A stretch of DNA of 64,000 nt from the NCBI GenBank assembly GCA_945910005.1, contig CAMDTW010000642.1:434001-498000 (forward strand), written 5' to 3'. This DNA comes from Isoperla grammatica (Eukaryota > Arthropoda > Insecta > Plecoptera > Perlodidae). A model generated the notes under the pieces. That model did no database searches. It saw only the letters and a program-made list of their open reading frames with translations, and was not told the DNA's origin. Positions 1 to 7,502 of this stretch are shown one piece after another. Each line of letters starts with the position of its first letter. The first letter of the stretch is position 1. Both the position numbers and the translations under genes were made by a program.

Positions 1-2253
1 CTGACTTAGCGCAGGGTTTATCAAGTACAGTCACCGTCACAAGCAAGGAAACATGCGTTGTCCTCATACGTTGCATGTAGTGGCTTCTATGTCACTGACA
101 TAGCGCAGGGTTTATCAAGTACAGTCACCGTCGCAAGCAAGGAAACATGCGTTGTCCTGATATGTTGCATGTAGTGGCTTCTATGTCAAGGACTAAGCGC
201 AGGGTTTATCAAGTACAGTCACCGTCACAATAGAGGAAACATGCGTTGTCCTGATACGTTGCATGTAGTGGCTTCTATGTCACTGACTTAGCGCAGGGTT
301 TATCAAGTACAGTCACCGTCACAAGCAAGTAAACATGCGTTGTGCTGATACGTTGCATGTAGTGGCTTTCATGTCACTGACTTAGCGCAGGGTTTTTTAA
401 GTACAGTCACCGTCACAAGCAAGGAAACATGCGTTCTCCTGATACGTTGCATGTAGTGGCTTCTATGTCACTGACTTAGCGCAGGGTTTATCAAGTACAG
501 TCACCGCCACAATAGAGAAGACATGCGTTGTCCTGATACGTTGCATGTAGTGGCTTCTATGTCACTGACTAAGCGCAGGGTTTATCAAGTACAGTCACCG
601 TCACAAGCAAGGAAACATGCGTTGTCCCTATACGTTGCATGTAGTGGCTTCTATGTCACTGACTTAGCGCAGGGTTTATCAAGTACAGTCACCGTCAAAA
701 GCGAGGAAACATGCGTTGTCCTCATACGTTTCATGTAGTGGCTTCTATGTCACTGACTTAGCGCAGGGTTTATCAAGTACAGTCACCTTAACAAGTGAGG
801 AAACATGAGTTGTCCTCATATTTTGCATGAAGTGGCTTTCATGTCACTGACTTAGTGCAGGGTTTATCAAGTACAGTCACCTTCACAAGCGAGGAAACAT
901 GCGTTGTTCTTATATGTTTAATGAAGTGGCTTTCATGTCACTGACTTAGCGCAGGGTTTATAAAGTACAGTCACCGTCACAAGCGAGGAAACATGCGTTG
1001 TCCTCATACGTTGCATGTAGTGGCTTCTATGTCACTGACTTAGCGCAGGGTTTATCAAGTACAGTCACCTTCACAAGCGAGGAAACATGCGTTGTTCTCA
1101 TATGTTGCATGAAGTGGCTTTCTTGTCACTGACTAAGCGCATGGTTAATCAAGTACAGTCACCGTCACAAGCGAGGAAACATGCGTCTTTCTCATATGTT
1201 GCATTCAGTGGCTTTCATGTCACTGACTAAGCGCAGGGTTTATCAAGTACAGTCACCGTCACAAGCAAGGAAACATGCGTTGTCCTGATATGTTGCATGT
1301 AGTGGCTTCTATGTCACTAACTTAGCGCAGGGTTTATCAAGTACAGTCACCGTCACAAGCAAGAAAACATGCGTTGTCCTGATATGTTGCATGTAGTGGC
1401 TTCTATAACACTGACTTAGCGCAGGGTTTATCAAGTACAGTCACCGTCACAAGCAAGGAAACATGAGTTGTCCTGATATGTTGCATGTAGTGGCTTCTAT
1501 GTCACTGACTTAGCGCAGGGTTTATCAAGTACAGTCACCGTCACAAGCAAGGAAACATGCGTTGTCCTCATACGTTGCATGTAGTGGCTTCTATGCCACT
1601 GACTTAGCGCAGGGTTTATCAAGTACAGTCACCGTCACAAGCGAGGAAACATGCGTTGTCCTGATATGTTGCATGTAGTGGCTTTCATGTCACTGACTTA
1701 GCGCAGGGTTTATCAAGTACAGTCACCGTCACAAGCAAGGAAACATGCGTTGTCCTCATACGTTGCATGTAGTGGCTTCTATGTCACTGACTTAGCGCAG
1801 GGTTTATCAAGTACAGTCACCGTCACAAGCAAGGAAACATGCGTTGTCCTGATATGTTGCATGTAGTGGCTTCTATGTCACTGACATAGCGCAGGGTTTA
1901 TCAAGTACAGTCACCGTCACAAGCAAGGAAACATGCGTTGTCCTGATATGTTGCTTGTAGTGGCTTCTATGTCATTGACTTAGCGCAGGATTTATCAAGT
2001 ACAGTCACCGTCACAAGCGAGGAAACATGCGTTGTCCTCATACGTTGCATGAAGTGGCTTCTATGTCACTGACTTAGCGCAGGGTTTATCAAGTTCAGTC
2101 ACCGTCACAAGCGAGGAAACATGCGTTGTCCTGATATGTTGCATGTAGTGGCTTCTATGTCACTGACTTAGCGCAGGGTTTATCAAGTACAGTCACCGTC
2201 ACAAGCGAGGAAACATGCGTTGTCCTCATTCGTTGCATGTAATGGCTTCTATA

Positions 2254-2346
2254 TCACTGACTTAGCGCAGGGTTTATCAAGTACAGTCACCGTCACAAGC
2301 GTATAACGTGCGTTGTGCTGATACGTTGCATGTAGTGGATTCTATG
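2254..2346 (+). repeat. Aberrant 93-bp monomer type (gtataacgtg)
   Basis: This variant reads aagcgtataacgtgcg where the usual form is one base longer, and also has gtgctgatacg and gtggattc. The marker gtataacgtg starts at 2301, 9504, 16360, 27991, 30810, 35600, 42550, 43113, 45837, 50909, 58708 and 62748. Each copy shifts the 94-bp register by one base and is a convenient tag for larger units. Coordinates give the first copy only, approximately. Confidence 0.85.
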
Positions 2347-4524
2347 TCACTGACTTAGCGCAGGGTTTATCAAGTACAGTCACCTTCACAATAGAGGAAA
2401 CATGCGTTGTCCTGATATGTTGCATGAAGTCGCTTCTATGTCACTGACTAAGCGCAGGGTTTATCAAGTACAGTCACCGTCACAAGCAAGGAAACATGCG
2501 TTGTCCTGATATGTTGCATGAAGTGGCTTCTATGTCACTGACTTTGCGCAGGGTTTATCAAGTACAGTCACCGTCACAAGCAAGAAAACATGCGTTGTCC
2601 TGATATGTTGCATGTAGTGGCTTCTATGTCACTGACTTAGCGCAGGGTTTATCAAGTACAGTCACCGTCACAAGCGAGGAAACATGCGTTGTCCTCATAC
2701 GTTGCATGTAGTGGCTTCTATGTCACTGACTTAGCGCAGGGTTTATCAAGTACAGTCACCGTAACAAGCAAGGAAACATGCGTTGTCCTGATATGTTGCA
2801 TGTTGTGGCTTCTATGACACTGACTTAGCGCAGGGTTTATCAAGTACAGTCACCGTCACAAGCAAGGAAACATGCGTTGTCCTCATATGTTGCATGTAGT
2901 GGCTTCTATGTCACTGACTTAGCGCAGGGTTTATCAAGTACAGTCACCGTCACAAGCAAGGAAACATGCGTTGTCCTCATATGTTGCATGTAGTGGCTTC
3001 TATGTCACTGACTTAGCGCAGGGTTTCTCAAGTACAGTCACCGTCACAAGCAAGAAAACATGCGTTGTCCTCATACGTTGCATGTAGTGGCTTCTATGTC
3101 ACTGACATAGCGCAGGGTTTATCAAGTACAGTCACCGTCGCAAGCAAGGAAACATGCGTTGTCCTGATATGTTGCATGTAGTGGCTTCTATGTCAAGGAC
3201 TAAGCGCAGGGTTTATCAAGTACAGTCACCGTCACAAGCGAGGAAACATGCGTGGTCCTCATACGTTGCTTGTAGTGGTTTCTATGTCACTTACTTAGCG
3301 CAGGGTTTATCAAGTACAGTCACCTTCACAAGCGAGGAAACATGCGTTGTTCTCATATGTTGCATGAAGTGGCTTTCTTGTCACTGACTAAGCGCAGGGT
3401 TAATCAAGTACAGTCACCGTCACAAGCGAGGAAACATGCGTTGTTCTCATATGTTGCATTGAGTGACTTTCATGTCACTGACTTAGCGCAAAGCTTATCA
3501 AGTACAGTCACCGTCACAAGCAAGGAAACATGTGTTGTCCTGATATGTTGCATGTAGTGGCTTCTATATCACTGACATAGCGCAGGGTTTATCAAGTACA
3601 GTCACCGTCACAAGCGAGGAAACATGCGTTGTCCTCATATGTTGCATAAAGTGGCTTCAATGTCACTGACTTAGCGCAAGGTTTATCAAGTACAGTCACC
3701 TTCACAAGCGAGGACACATGCGTTGTTCTCATATGATGCATGTAGTGGCTTCTATGTCACTCACTTAGCGCAGGGTTTATCAAGTACAGTCACCGTCACA
3801 AGCGAGGAAACATGCGTTGTTCTCATATGTTGCATGAAGTGGCTTTCATGTCACTGACTTAGCGCAGGGTTTATCAAGTACAGTCACCGTCACAAGCAAG
3901 GAAACATGCGTTGTCCTGATATGTTGCATCTAGTAGCTTCTATGTCACTGACTAAGCGCAGGGTTTATCAAGTACAGTAACCGTCACAAGCAAGGAAACA
4001 TGCGTTGTCCTGATATGTTGCATGTAGTGGCCTTCATGTCACTGACTTAGTGCAAGGTTTATCAAGTACAGTCACCGTCACAAGCAAGGAAACATGCGTT
4101 GTCCTGATATGTTGCATGTAGTGGCTTCTATGTCACTTACTTAGCGCAGGGTTTATCAAGTACAGTCACCGTCACAAGCAAGGAAACATGCGTTGTTCTC
4201 ATATGTTGCATGAAGTGGCTTCTATGTCACTGACTTAGCGCAGGGTTTATCAAGTACAGTCACCGTCACAAGCAAGGAAACATGCGTTGTCCTCATACGT
4301 TGCATGTAGTGGCTTCTATGTCACTGACATAGCGCAGGGTTTATCAAGTACAGTCACCGTCGCAAGCAAGGAAACATGCGTTGTCCTGATATGTTGCATG
4401 TAGTGGCTTCTATGTCAAGGACTAAGCGCAGAGTTTATCAAGTACAGTCACCGTCACAATAGAGGAAACATGCGTTGTCCTGATACGTTGCATGAAGTGG
4501 CTTCTATGTCACTGACTTAGCGCA

Positions 4525-4528
4525 GGGT
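4525..4528 (+). repeat. Left target-site duplication (gggt)
   Basis: The four bases before the 5' LTR are gggt, bases 14-17 of the satellite monomer. They match 7499-7502. Four to six bases is the usual duplication size for Ty3/gypsy integrases. Confidence 0.88.
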
Positions 4529-4826
4529 TGTGCTGTCTCATAGGCCCTCTTGATGCATTATTGAAGTCCATTGGTTTTAATGTTCACATTTAGAGGGCAG
4601 GGGGTTTTTAGAAGATGTTTGGTTGGTGTTATTTCGAAGGAGAGATGGTCTCCATGGAAAGTGACGAGGTCGAGAGAGGCTGAACGGGTACCGACCACGG
4701 GTTGAGTATGGTGACTTTTGTAATATATTTTGCAAAGTAAAATATATCTTTGTTTTAAAATACATACGTGTATTTTTTCTATAAATTACTCCTCTTCCCA
4801 ATTCAGTTGGGTCGGAGAGAGTTACA
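4529..4826 (+). repeat. 5' long terminal repeat
   Basis: A 298-bp direct repeat of 7201-7498, apparently identical by eye. It begins tgtgctgtctcat and ends gagagagttaca, giving the usual TG...CA termini. It holds an AT-rich region at about 4720-4790, a TATA box at 4780 and an initiator-like TCAGTT at 4803. No AATAAA polyadenylation signal is seen. Reverse-strand open frames across the LTR are not supported as genes. Confidence 0.97.
4780..4808 (+). promoter_or_regulatory. LTR core promoter: TATA box and TCAGTT initiator
   Basis: TATAAAT starts at 4780 and TCAGTT lies at 4803-4808, about 25 bp downstream counting to the A at 4805. TCAGTY with A as +1 is the arthropod initiator consensus. The resulting transcript would begin only 22 nt before the LTR end, so R plus U5 would be very short. 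The same module recurs at 7452-7480. The transcription start itself is inferred. Confidence 0.5.
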
Positions 4827-4828
4827 TC

Positions 4829-4841
4829 TGGCGCCCAACGT
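4829..4841 (+). other. Primer-binding site, tRNA-Lys(CTT) type
   Basis: tggcgcccaacgt lies two bases (tc) after the 5' LTR. It is complementary to the 3' end of animal tRNA-Lys(CTT) including the added CCA. The match covers 13 nt and then breaks (agaa instead of the expected g-run). A two-base gap between LTR and primer site is normal. tRNA identity rests on the recalled 3' end of that tRNA. Confidence 0.8.
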
Positions 4842-4971
4842 AGAAATAAACCACGAGTTACCGCGTACATACGTGTGTCGCGCTATTCGCTATCATTTTA
4901 AATCGTTTTCGTGATTATTCGTGTATTGAGATTATTAAGAGTTTTTTTTTGTCAGGCTATCGCGAATCAGT
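4842..4971 (+). other. 5' leader between primer-binding site and gag
   Basis: 130 bp of non-coding sequence that includes a run of nine or more T at about 4942. It presumably holds packaging signals, but no specific structure was recognised. The gag ATG that follows has A at -3, a favourable start context. Confidence 0.6.
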
Positions 4972-6030
4972 ATGCCTGGCACACGGGCACAAGCGGGACT
5001 ATTGAGTGCGAACGATATATCGCCTACGGGCGAACAGCCAGATCCAGTGGGACCGGTACCACCTACGGATAGGTTGGAGGCGATCTTGGCCGGATTTGGC
5101 ACATTGCTGAGTACCATCACGGGCCGTCTCAGCGCCCTCGAGGCACCGGGTGGTTTTGCGAGTTCGTCGGGAGTGGCGTCGACGTTTCAGGGACAAGGCC
5201 AATACAGTGAGGTGGAACAGCGCCCTTTCGTGTGTCCTATTACTCGGCCGCCAATAAAGGTACGGTTTGAAGACGACGGTAAAGTTCATCCCATGGAATT
5301 CATTAACGCCATGGAGGTGTATTTTGCTCAGACACCTGTTCATGTGAGTGAGTGGATAACGTTGACAATAGCCCAACTCGATGGGATGCCAGGAGACAGG
5401 GGACGGGCGTTTGTGGACACGTGGGAAACCTGGGAGGAGTTCAAGACAGCGTTTGTCGACTTGTTTTGGTCGGAGAACAAACAAGAACAGCTGATCGACG
5501 AACTTCATACATCTACTTACAACCGTCAGCTCCATAAATCGATGGCTGAATTCTTCGTTTCGTGGATGCGGAAAACTAGATATCTATCCACGCCTATTCC
5601 GCCGCGGACTTTTGTTCGACGCATGAGTCACCTGTTTCCGGCTAACGTGGAAAACGTCCTCGTCGCAGCAAGAGTTTCCACGCCCGCAGAATTGTTGCAG
5701 ATCCTGCGGGACATGGACGACGCAGCAGCAAGACGTCAACAACGGGGGGACGTCCACCAATTTGGTCCTCGTTCACAACACTTCAAACCGGAGACAAATC
5801 ACCAACCATCGCACGGTAGGCCCACGGGTGGTTCGAACTACCAATGGAGGGAGAGCGGGGCTACCGGCAATAATCAGTGGCGTGATCGTCATGGAAGCCG
5901 CGACAACCGTCCGCGCATCAATCAGATAGAGGTCAACCACGACATCGCTCGGGGTGAGTCCATACCGGAGGCGTTCGCGGAACACGACGCTGCAATCAGC
6001 TGTGATGACAATAACCAGGGAAACGACTAG
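4972..6030 (+). CDS. gag: Retrotransposon Gag polyprotein (352 aa)
   Basis: Structural protein that would assemble the retrotransposon particle around its RNA. Residues 33-57 form a leucine/isoleucine-spaced helix that may self-associate. Residues about 97-250 look like the retrotransposon Gag capsid fold: a WETWEEFKTAFVDLFW stretch (151-166), then EQLIDEL and FFVSWMRKTRYL. This corresponds to the Retrotrans_gag family. Residues about 254-315 are rich in R, N, Q, G and H and are basic. No CCHC zinc knuckle is present, so the basic tail probably binds RNA. The start is the first ATG after the leader, with A at -3, and no stop interrupts the frame. The stop lies 3 codons after the GGA codon of a GGGAAAC heptamer, so a fraction of ribosomes could enter pol. 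Family placement is by motif recognition only. Confidence 0.88.
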   Translation: MPGTRAQAGLLSANDISPTGEQPDPVGPVPPTDRLEAILAGFGTLLSTITGRLSALEAPGGFASSSGVASTFQGQGQYSEVEQRPFVCPITRPPIKVRFEDDGKVHPMEFINAMEVYFAQTPVHVSEWITLTIAQLDGMPGDRGRAFVDTWETWEEFKTAFVDLFWSENKQEQLIDELHTSTYNRQLHKSMAEFFVSWMRKTRYLSTPIPPRTFVRRMSHLFPANVENVLVAARVSTPAELLQILRDMDDAAARRQQRGDVHQFGPRSQHFKPETNHQPSHGRPTGGSNYQWRESGATGNNQWRDRHGSRDNRPRINQIEVNHDIARGESIPEAFAEHDAAISCDDNNQGND

Positions 6031-6992
6031 GAGCTGGACATGCGCCTTCATTGTTGCCAGCTCTAGTGACTTCCTCGAAGGCAACTCAACAAGATCTTCC
6101 GACTGCGACAATTCGATCCGTAAGTGTGGTGGAAATGTGTCCGGTGGAGGATCTAATAAATGACGAACCCGAAGACTTACGCGCCGACGCGGGTATCGCC
6201 AATAGGGAAAACAACACTTTGAGAGCGCCGCGCGTGTGGGCGACAGTCGGCAGCACGTGTTCGCGGTTGCCGACTGTGGTTGCCACGATTGAAAGTGAAG
6301 CGAAGGCGTGCGAGGGTTTTGACAGGTCGCACGTGAATGTCAATGTAAACCACGTGTTGTCGTGCTGCCATGTGCGGCAATCTCAGGACCCGAGTTTTGA
6401 CTTTGAGGCGTGTGTTAAGGACAAAGTGGGCGATATCGATGCGTCACAAACTGATAAACAAATCACGGACACGCTGTTGACACACAGGGCTGTGTGCTCA
6501 GACACTCCAGGTTGTGCTCATGATTATGTACATGAAATCCATATGAGTGACCCACAACCGTTTGTACAACGATCGTACCCGATACCGCTATCTAAACGAG
6601 CGGCCGTCAAAAAACAAATCGACAGCATGGTGGAGATGGGTATCATCGAACCCGGTCCTTCCGCTTACTCTAACCCATTAGTAACGGTGGTTGAAAAAGA
6701 CGGCAGCGTACGCGTGTGTTTGGATGCCAGAAAATTGAACAGTAGAATGGTACCGCAAACAGACTGTCCTTTGCCGATGGAAGATGTGCTACAGACGTTC
6801 AGCAAGGCTAAGTTCTTCACTACCATTGACTTGACAAGCTCGTTGTGGCAGCTCAAACTGCGTGAGGAGGATAGGGAATACACGGCGTTTCAAGTTGCAT
6901 ATCTGTGCGGGTCGCTAACGATGATGATGTTTCTATGTATGTTTGATTGTGTCATGTATGCTATGTACGGTCACTTGATCGTGTTTTTATGA
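6015..6992 (+). pseudogene. pol: Truncated pol fragment: linker plus N-terminal reverse transcriptase
   Basis: Open in the -1 frame relative to gag, starting after a TAA at 6012, with no ATG needed if frameshifting operates. The first ~170 codons (6015-6530) are not recognisable; a protease would normally lie here, but no D[ST]G motif is seen. From 6531 the sequence resembles the N-terminal part of a Ty3/gypsy reverse transcriptase: a YPIPLSKRAAVKKQI stretch, GIIEPGPSAYSNPLV, then VCLDARKLN and FTTIDL, whose Asp at 6828-6830 is the first catalytic carboxylate. Homology stops at about 6893 (EYTAF), where the fingers/palm should continue to FGL and YxDD. The last ~32 codons come from unrelated 3' sequence and a 71-bp tandem repeat. 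RT, RNase H and integrase activity must be absent. Confidence 0.85.
6018..6082 (+). promoter_or_regulatory. Candidate -1 ribosomal frameshift signal (GGGAAAC plus pseudoknot)
   Basis: GGGAAAC at 6018-6024 is read in the gag frame as G GGA AAC, the canonical X XXY YYZ slippery register. The gag stop is at 6028-6030, and the -1 frame is open from 6015 to 6989. A 7-bp stem pairs gagctgg (6031-6037) with ccagctc (6057-6063), extendable by a G-U pair at 6030/6064, six nt after the heptamer. Loop bases gccttc (6044-6049) can pair with gaaggc (6077-6082), giving an H-type pseudoknot. The same heptamer is used by several retroviruses. The pairing is read by eye and no folding energy was computed. Confidence 0.68.
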
Positions 6993-7190
6993 TAATTATG
7001 TTTTTATATGTGCTTGATTGTTTCATGTATGCTATGTACGATCACTTGATCGTGTTTTTATGATAATTATGTTTCTATGTATGGTTGATTGTTGGTATAG
7101 CTTATAATGATTAATGTTTTGACTTATTGTGACAGCACTCATATGTGAAAATGATGATAAATAGACACAAGGTCATTTATCTATCATTTT
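6894..7190 (+). other. 3' non-coding region after the internal deletion
   Basis: Begins where reverse-transcriptase similarity ends and runs to the polypurine tract. It contains the end of the pol reading frame, the 71-bp tandem repeat and about 100 bp of AT-rich sequence. The deletion junction probably lies near 6893-6926. No envelope-like frame is visible. Confidence 0.6.
6927..7093 (+). repeat. 71-bp tandem repeat, about 2.3 copies
   Basis: atgttt starts at 6927, 6998 and 7069, each 71 bp apart, and cacttgatcgtg starts at 6972 and 7043. Copies 1 and 2 differ at a few bases; the third is cut off after about 25 bp. Short 3' tandem repeats are common in LTR elements and can arise by template slippage during reverse transcription. 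The first copy supplies the last codons of the pol frame. Confidence 0.88.
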
Positions 7191-7197
7191 GGGGGGG
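7191..7197 (+). other. Polypurine tract (G-run)
   Basis: Seven G after a T-run, three bases (cta) before the 3' LTR. This is the expected place for the plus-strand primer. It is short and followed by a non-purine, so its extent is uncertain. Confidence 0.6.
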
Positions 7198-7200
7198 CTA

Positions 7201-7498
7201 TGTGCTGTCTCATAGGCCCTCTTGATGCATTATTGAAGTCCATTGGTTTTAATGTTCACATTTAGAGGGCAGGGGGTTTTTAGAAGATGTTTGGTTGGTG
7301 TTATTTCGAAGGAGAGATGGTCTCCATGGAAAGTGACGAGGTCGAGAGAGGCTGAACGGGTACCGACCACGGGTTGAGTATGGTGACTTTTGTAATATAT
7401 TTTGCAAAGTAAAATATATCTTTGTTTTAAAATACATACGTGTATTTTTTCTATAAATTACTCCTCTTCCCAATTCAGTTGGGTCGGAGAGAGTTACA
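7201..7498 (+). repeat. 3' long terminal repeat
   Basis: Second copy of the 298-bp LTR, at an offset of 2672 bp from the first with no length change. It follows the G-run polypurine tract by three bases (cta) and is followed immediately by the right target duplication gggt at 7499. The element RNA should end within this copy, but no clear AATAAA is present. Confidence 0.97.
7452..7480 (+). promoter_or_regulatory. Copy of the TATA/initiator module in the 3' LTR
   Basis: Identical to the module in the 5' LTR. If active it would fire rightwards into the satellite array at about 7477, which could give satellite-containing transcripts. Nothing in the sequence shows that this happens. Confidence 0.4.
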
Positions 7499-7502
7499 GG
7501 GT
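7499..7502 (+). repeat. Right target-site duplication (gggt)
   Basis: gggt immediately after the 3' LTR, matching 4525-4528. Joining the two flanks with one copy removed gives gcagggtttatc, the normal monomer sequence. Confidence 0.88.

Larger units (their letters stand above)
1..4528 (+). repeat. 94-bp satellite array, left segment
   Basis: About 48 head-to-tail copies of a 94-bp monomer, all in the same orientation, reaching the left window edge. Taking ctgacttagc as monomer bases 1-10, the unit contains gcagggtttatcaagtacag (11-30), tcaccgtcac (31-40), acatgcgttg (51-60), ttgcatgtag (71-80) and ends in gtca. Base counts of the common form give about 47% GC. Common variants are caagcaagg, caagcgagg or caatagagg near bases 40-48, cctcatacg, cctgatatg or ttctcatatg near 61-70, and ggcttctatg or ggctttcatg near 82-91. 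The segment ends exactly at the retrotransposon target site. No gene is seen. Centromeric or pericentromeric location is an inference from array size and homogeneity, not something the sequence shows. Confidence 0.97.
4529..7498 (+). mobile_element. Internally deleted Ty3/gypsy-type LTR retrotransposon, 2970 bp
   Basis: A compact LTR element inserted in the satellite. Order: 5' LTR, tRNA-Lys primer-binding site, leader, gag, -1 frameshift signal, pol fragment, 71-bp tandem repeat, G-rich polypurine tract, 3' LTR. The LTRs begin TG and end CA, and the insertion is flanked by a 4-bp duplication. Removing 2974 bp (element plus one gggt) restores an ordinary monomer. The pol fragment has Ty3/gypsy-like reverse-transcriptase motifs but ends after the first catalytic Asp. 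No YxDD motif, RNase H, integrase HHCC or DDE region, or D[ST]G protease motif is present. It cannot move alone; it could be mobilised by a full-length relative that supplies the missing enzymes. LTRs that look identical imply a recent insertion, so the internal deletion probably predates transposition. Confidence 0.95.

Noticed and set aside
523..738. Family of 63-77-codon forward frames beginning MRC[PS] across the array (also at 3154, 3342, 10357, 17213, 18906, 34292, 46783, 63694 and others)
   Set aside because: They arise where the satellite's cttag becomes ctaag, removing one stop. 94 is not a multiple of 3, so they run through all frames of two to three monomers and end at the gtag of a later one. 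No independent coding signal.
4577..4870. Reverse-strand frame over the 5' LTR (and its copy at 7249-7509)
   Set aside because: It lies within the LTR and is duplicated only because the LTR is; no protein family recognised.
4999..5535. Reverse-strand frames opposite gag and pol (also 4935-5120, 5773-6111, 6086-6343, 6665-6883)
   Set aside because: Shadows of the gag and pol reading frames with no recognisable motifs.
5352..6163. Forward frames at 5352-5537 and 5954-6163
   Set aside because: They overlap gag in another frame and show no motifs; the pol frame explains the region after 6015.
6186..6203. ADAGIA as a degenerate protease active site
   Set aside because: The residue after D is A rather than T or S, and the surroundings lack the hydrophobic strands of a retropepsin.
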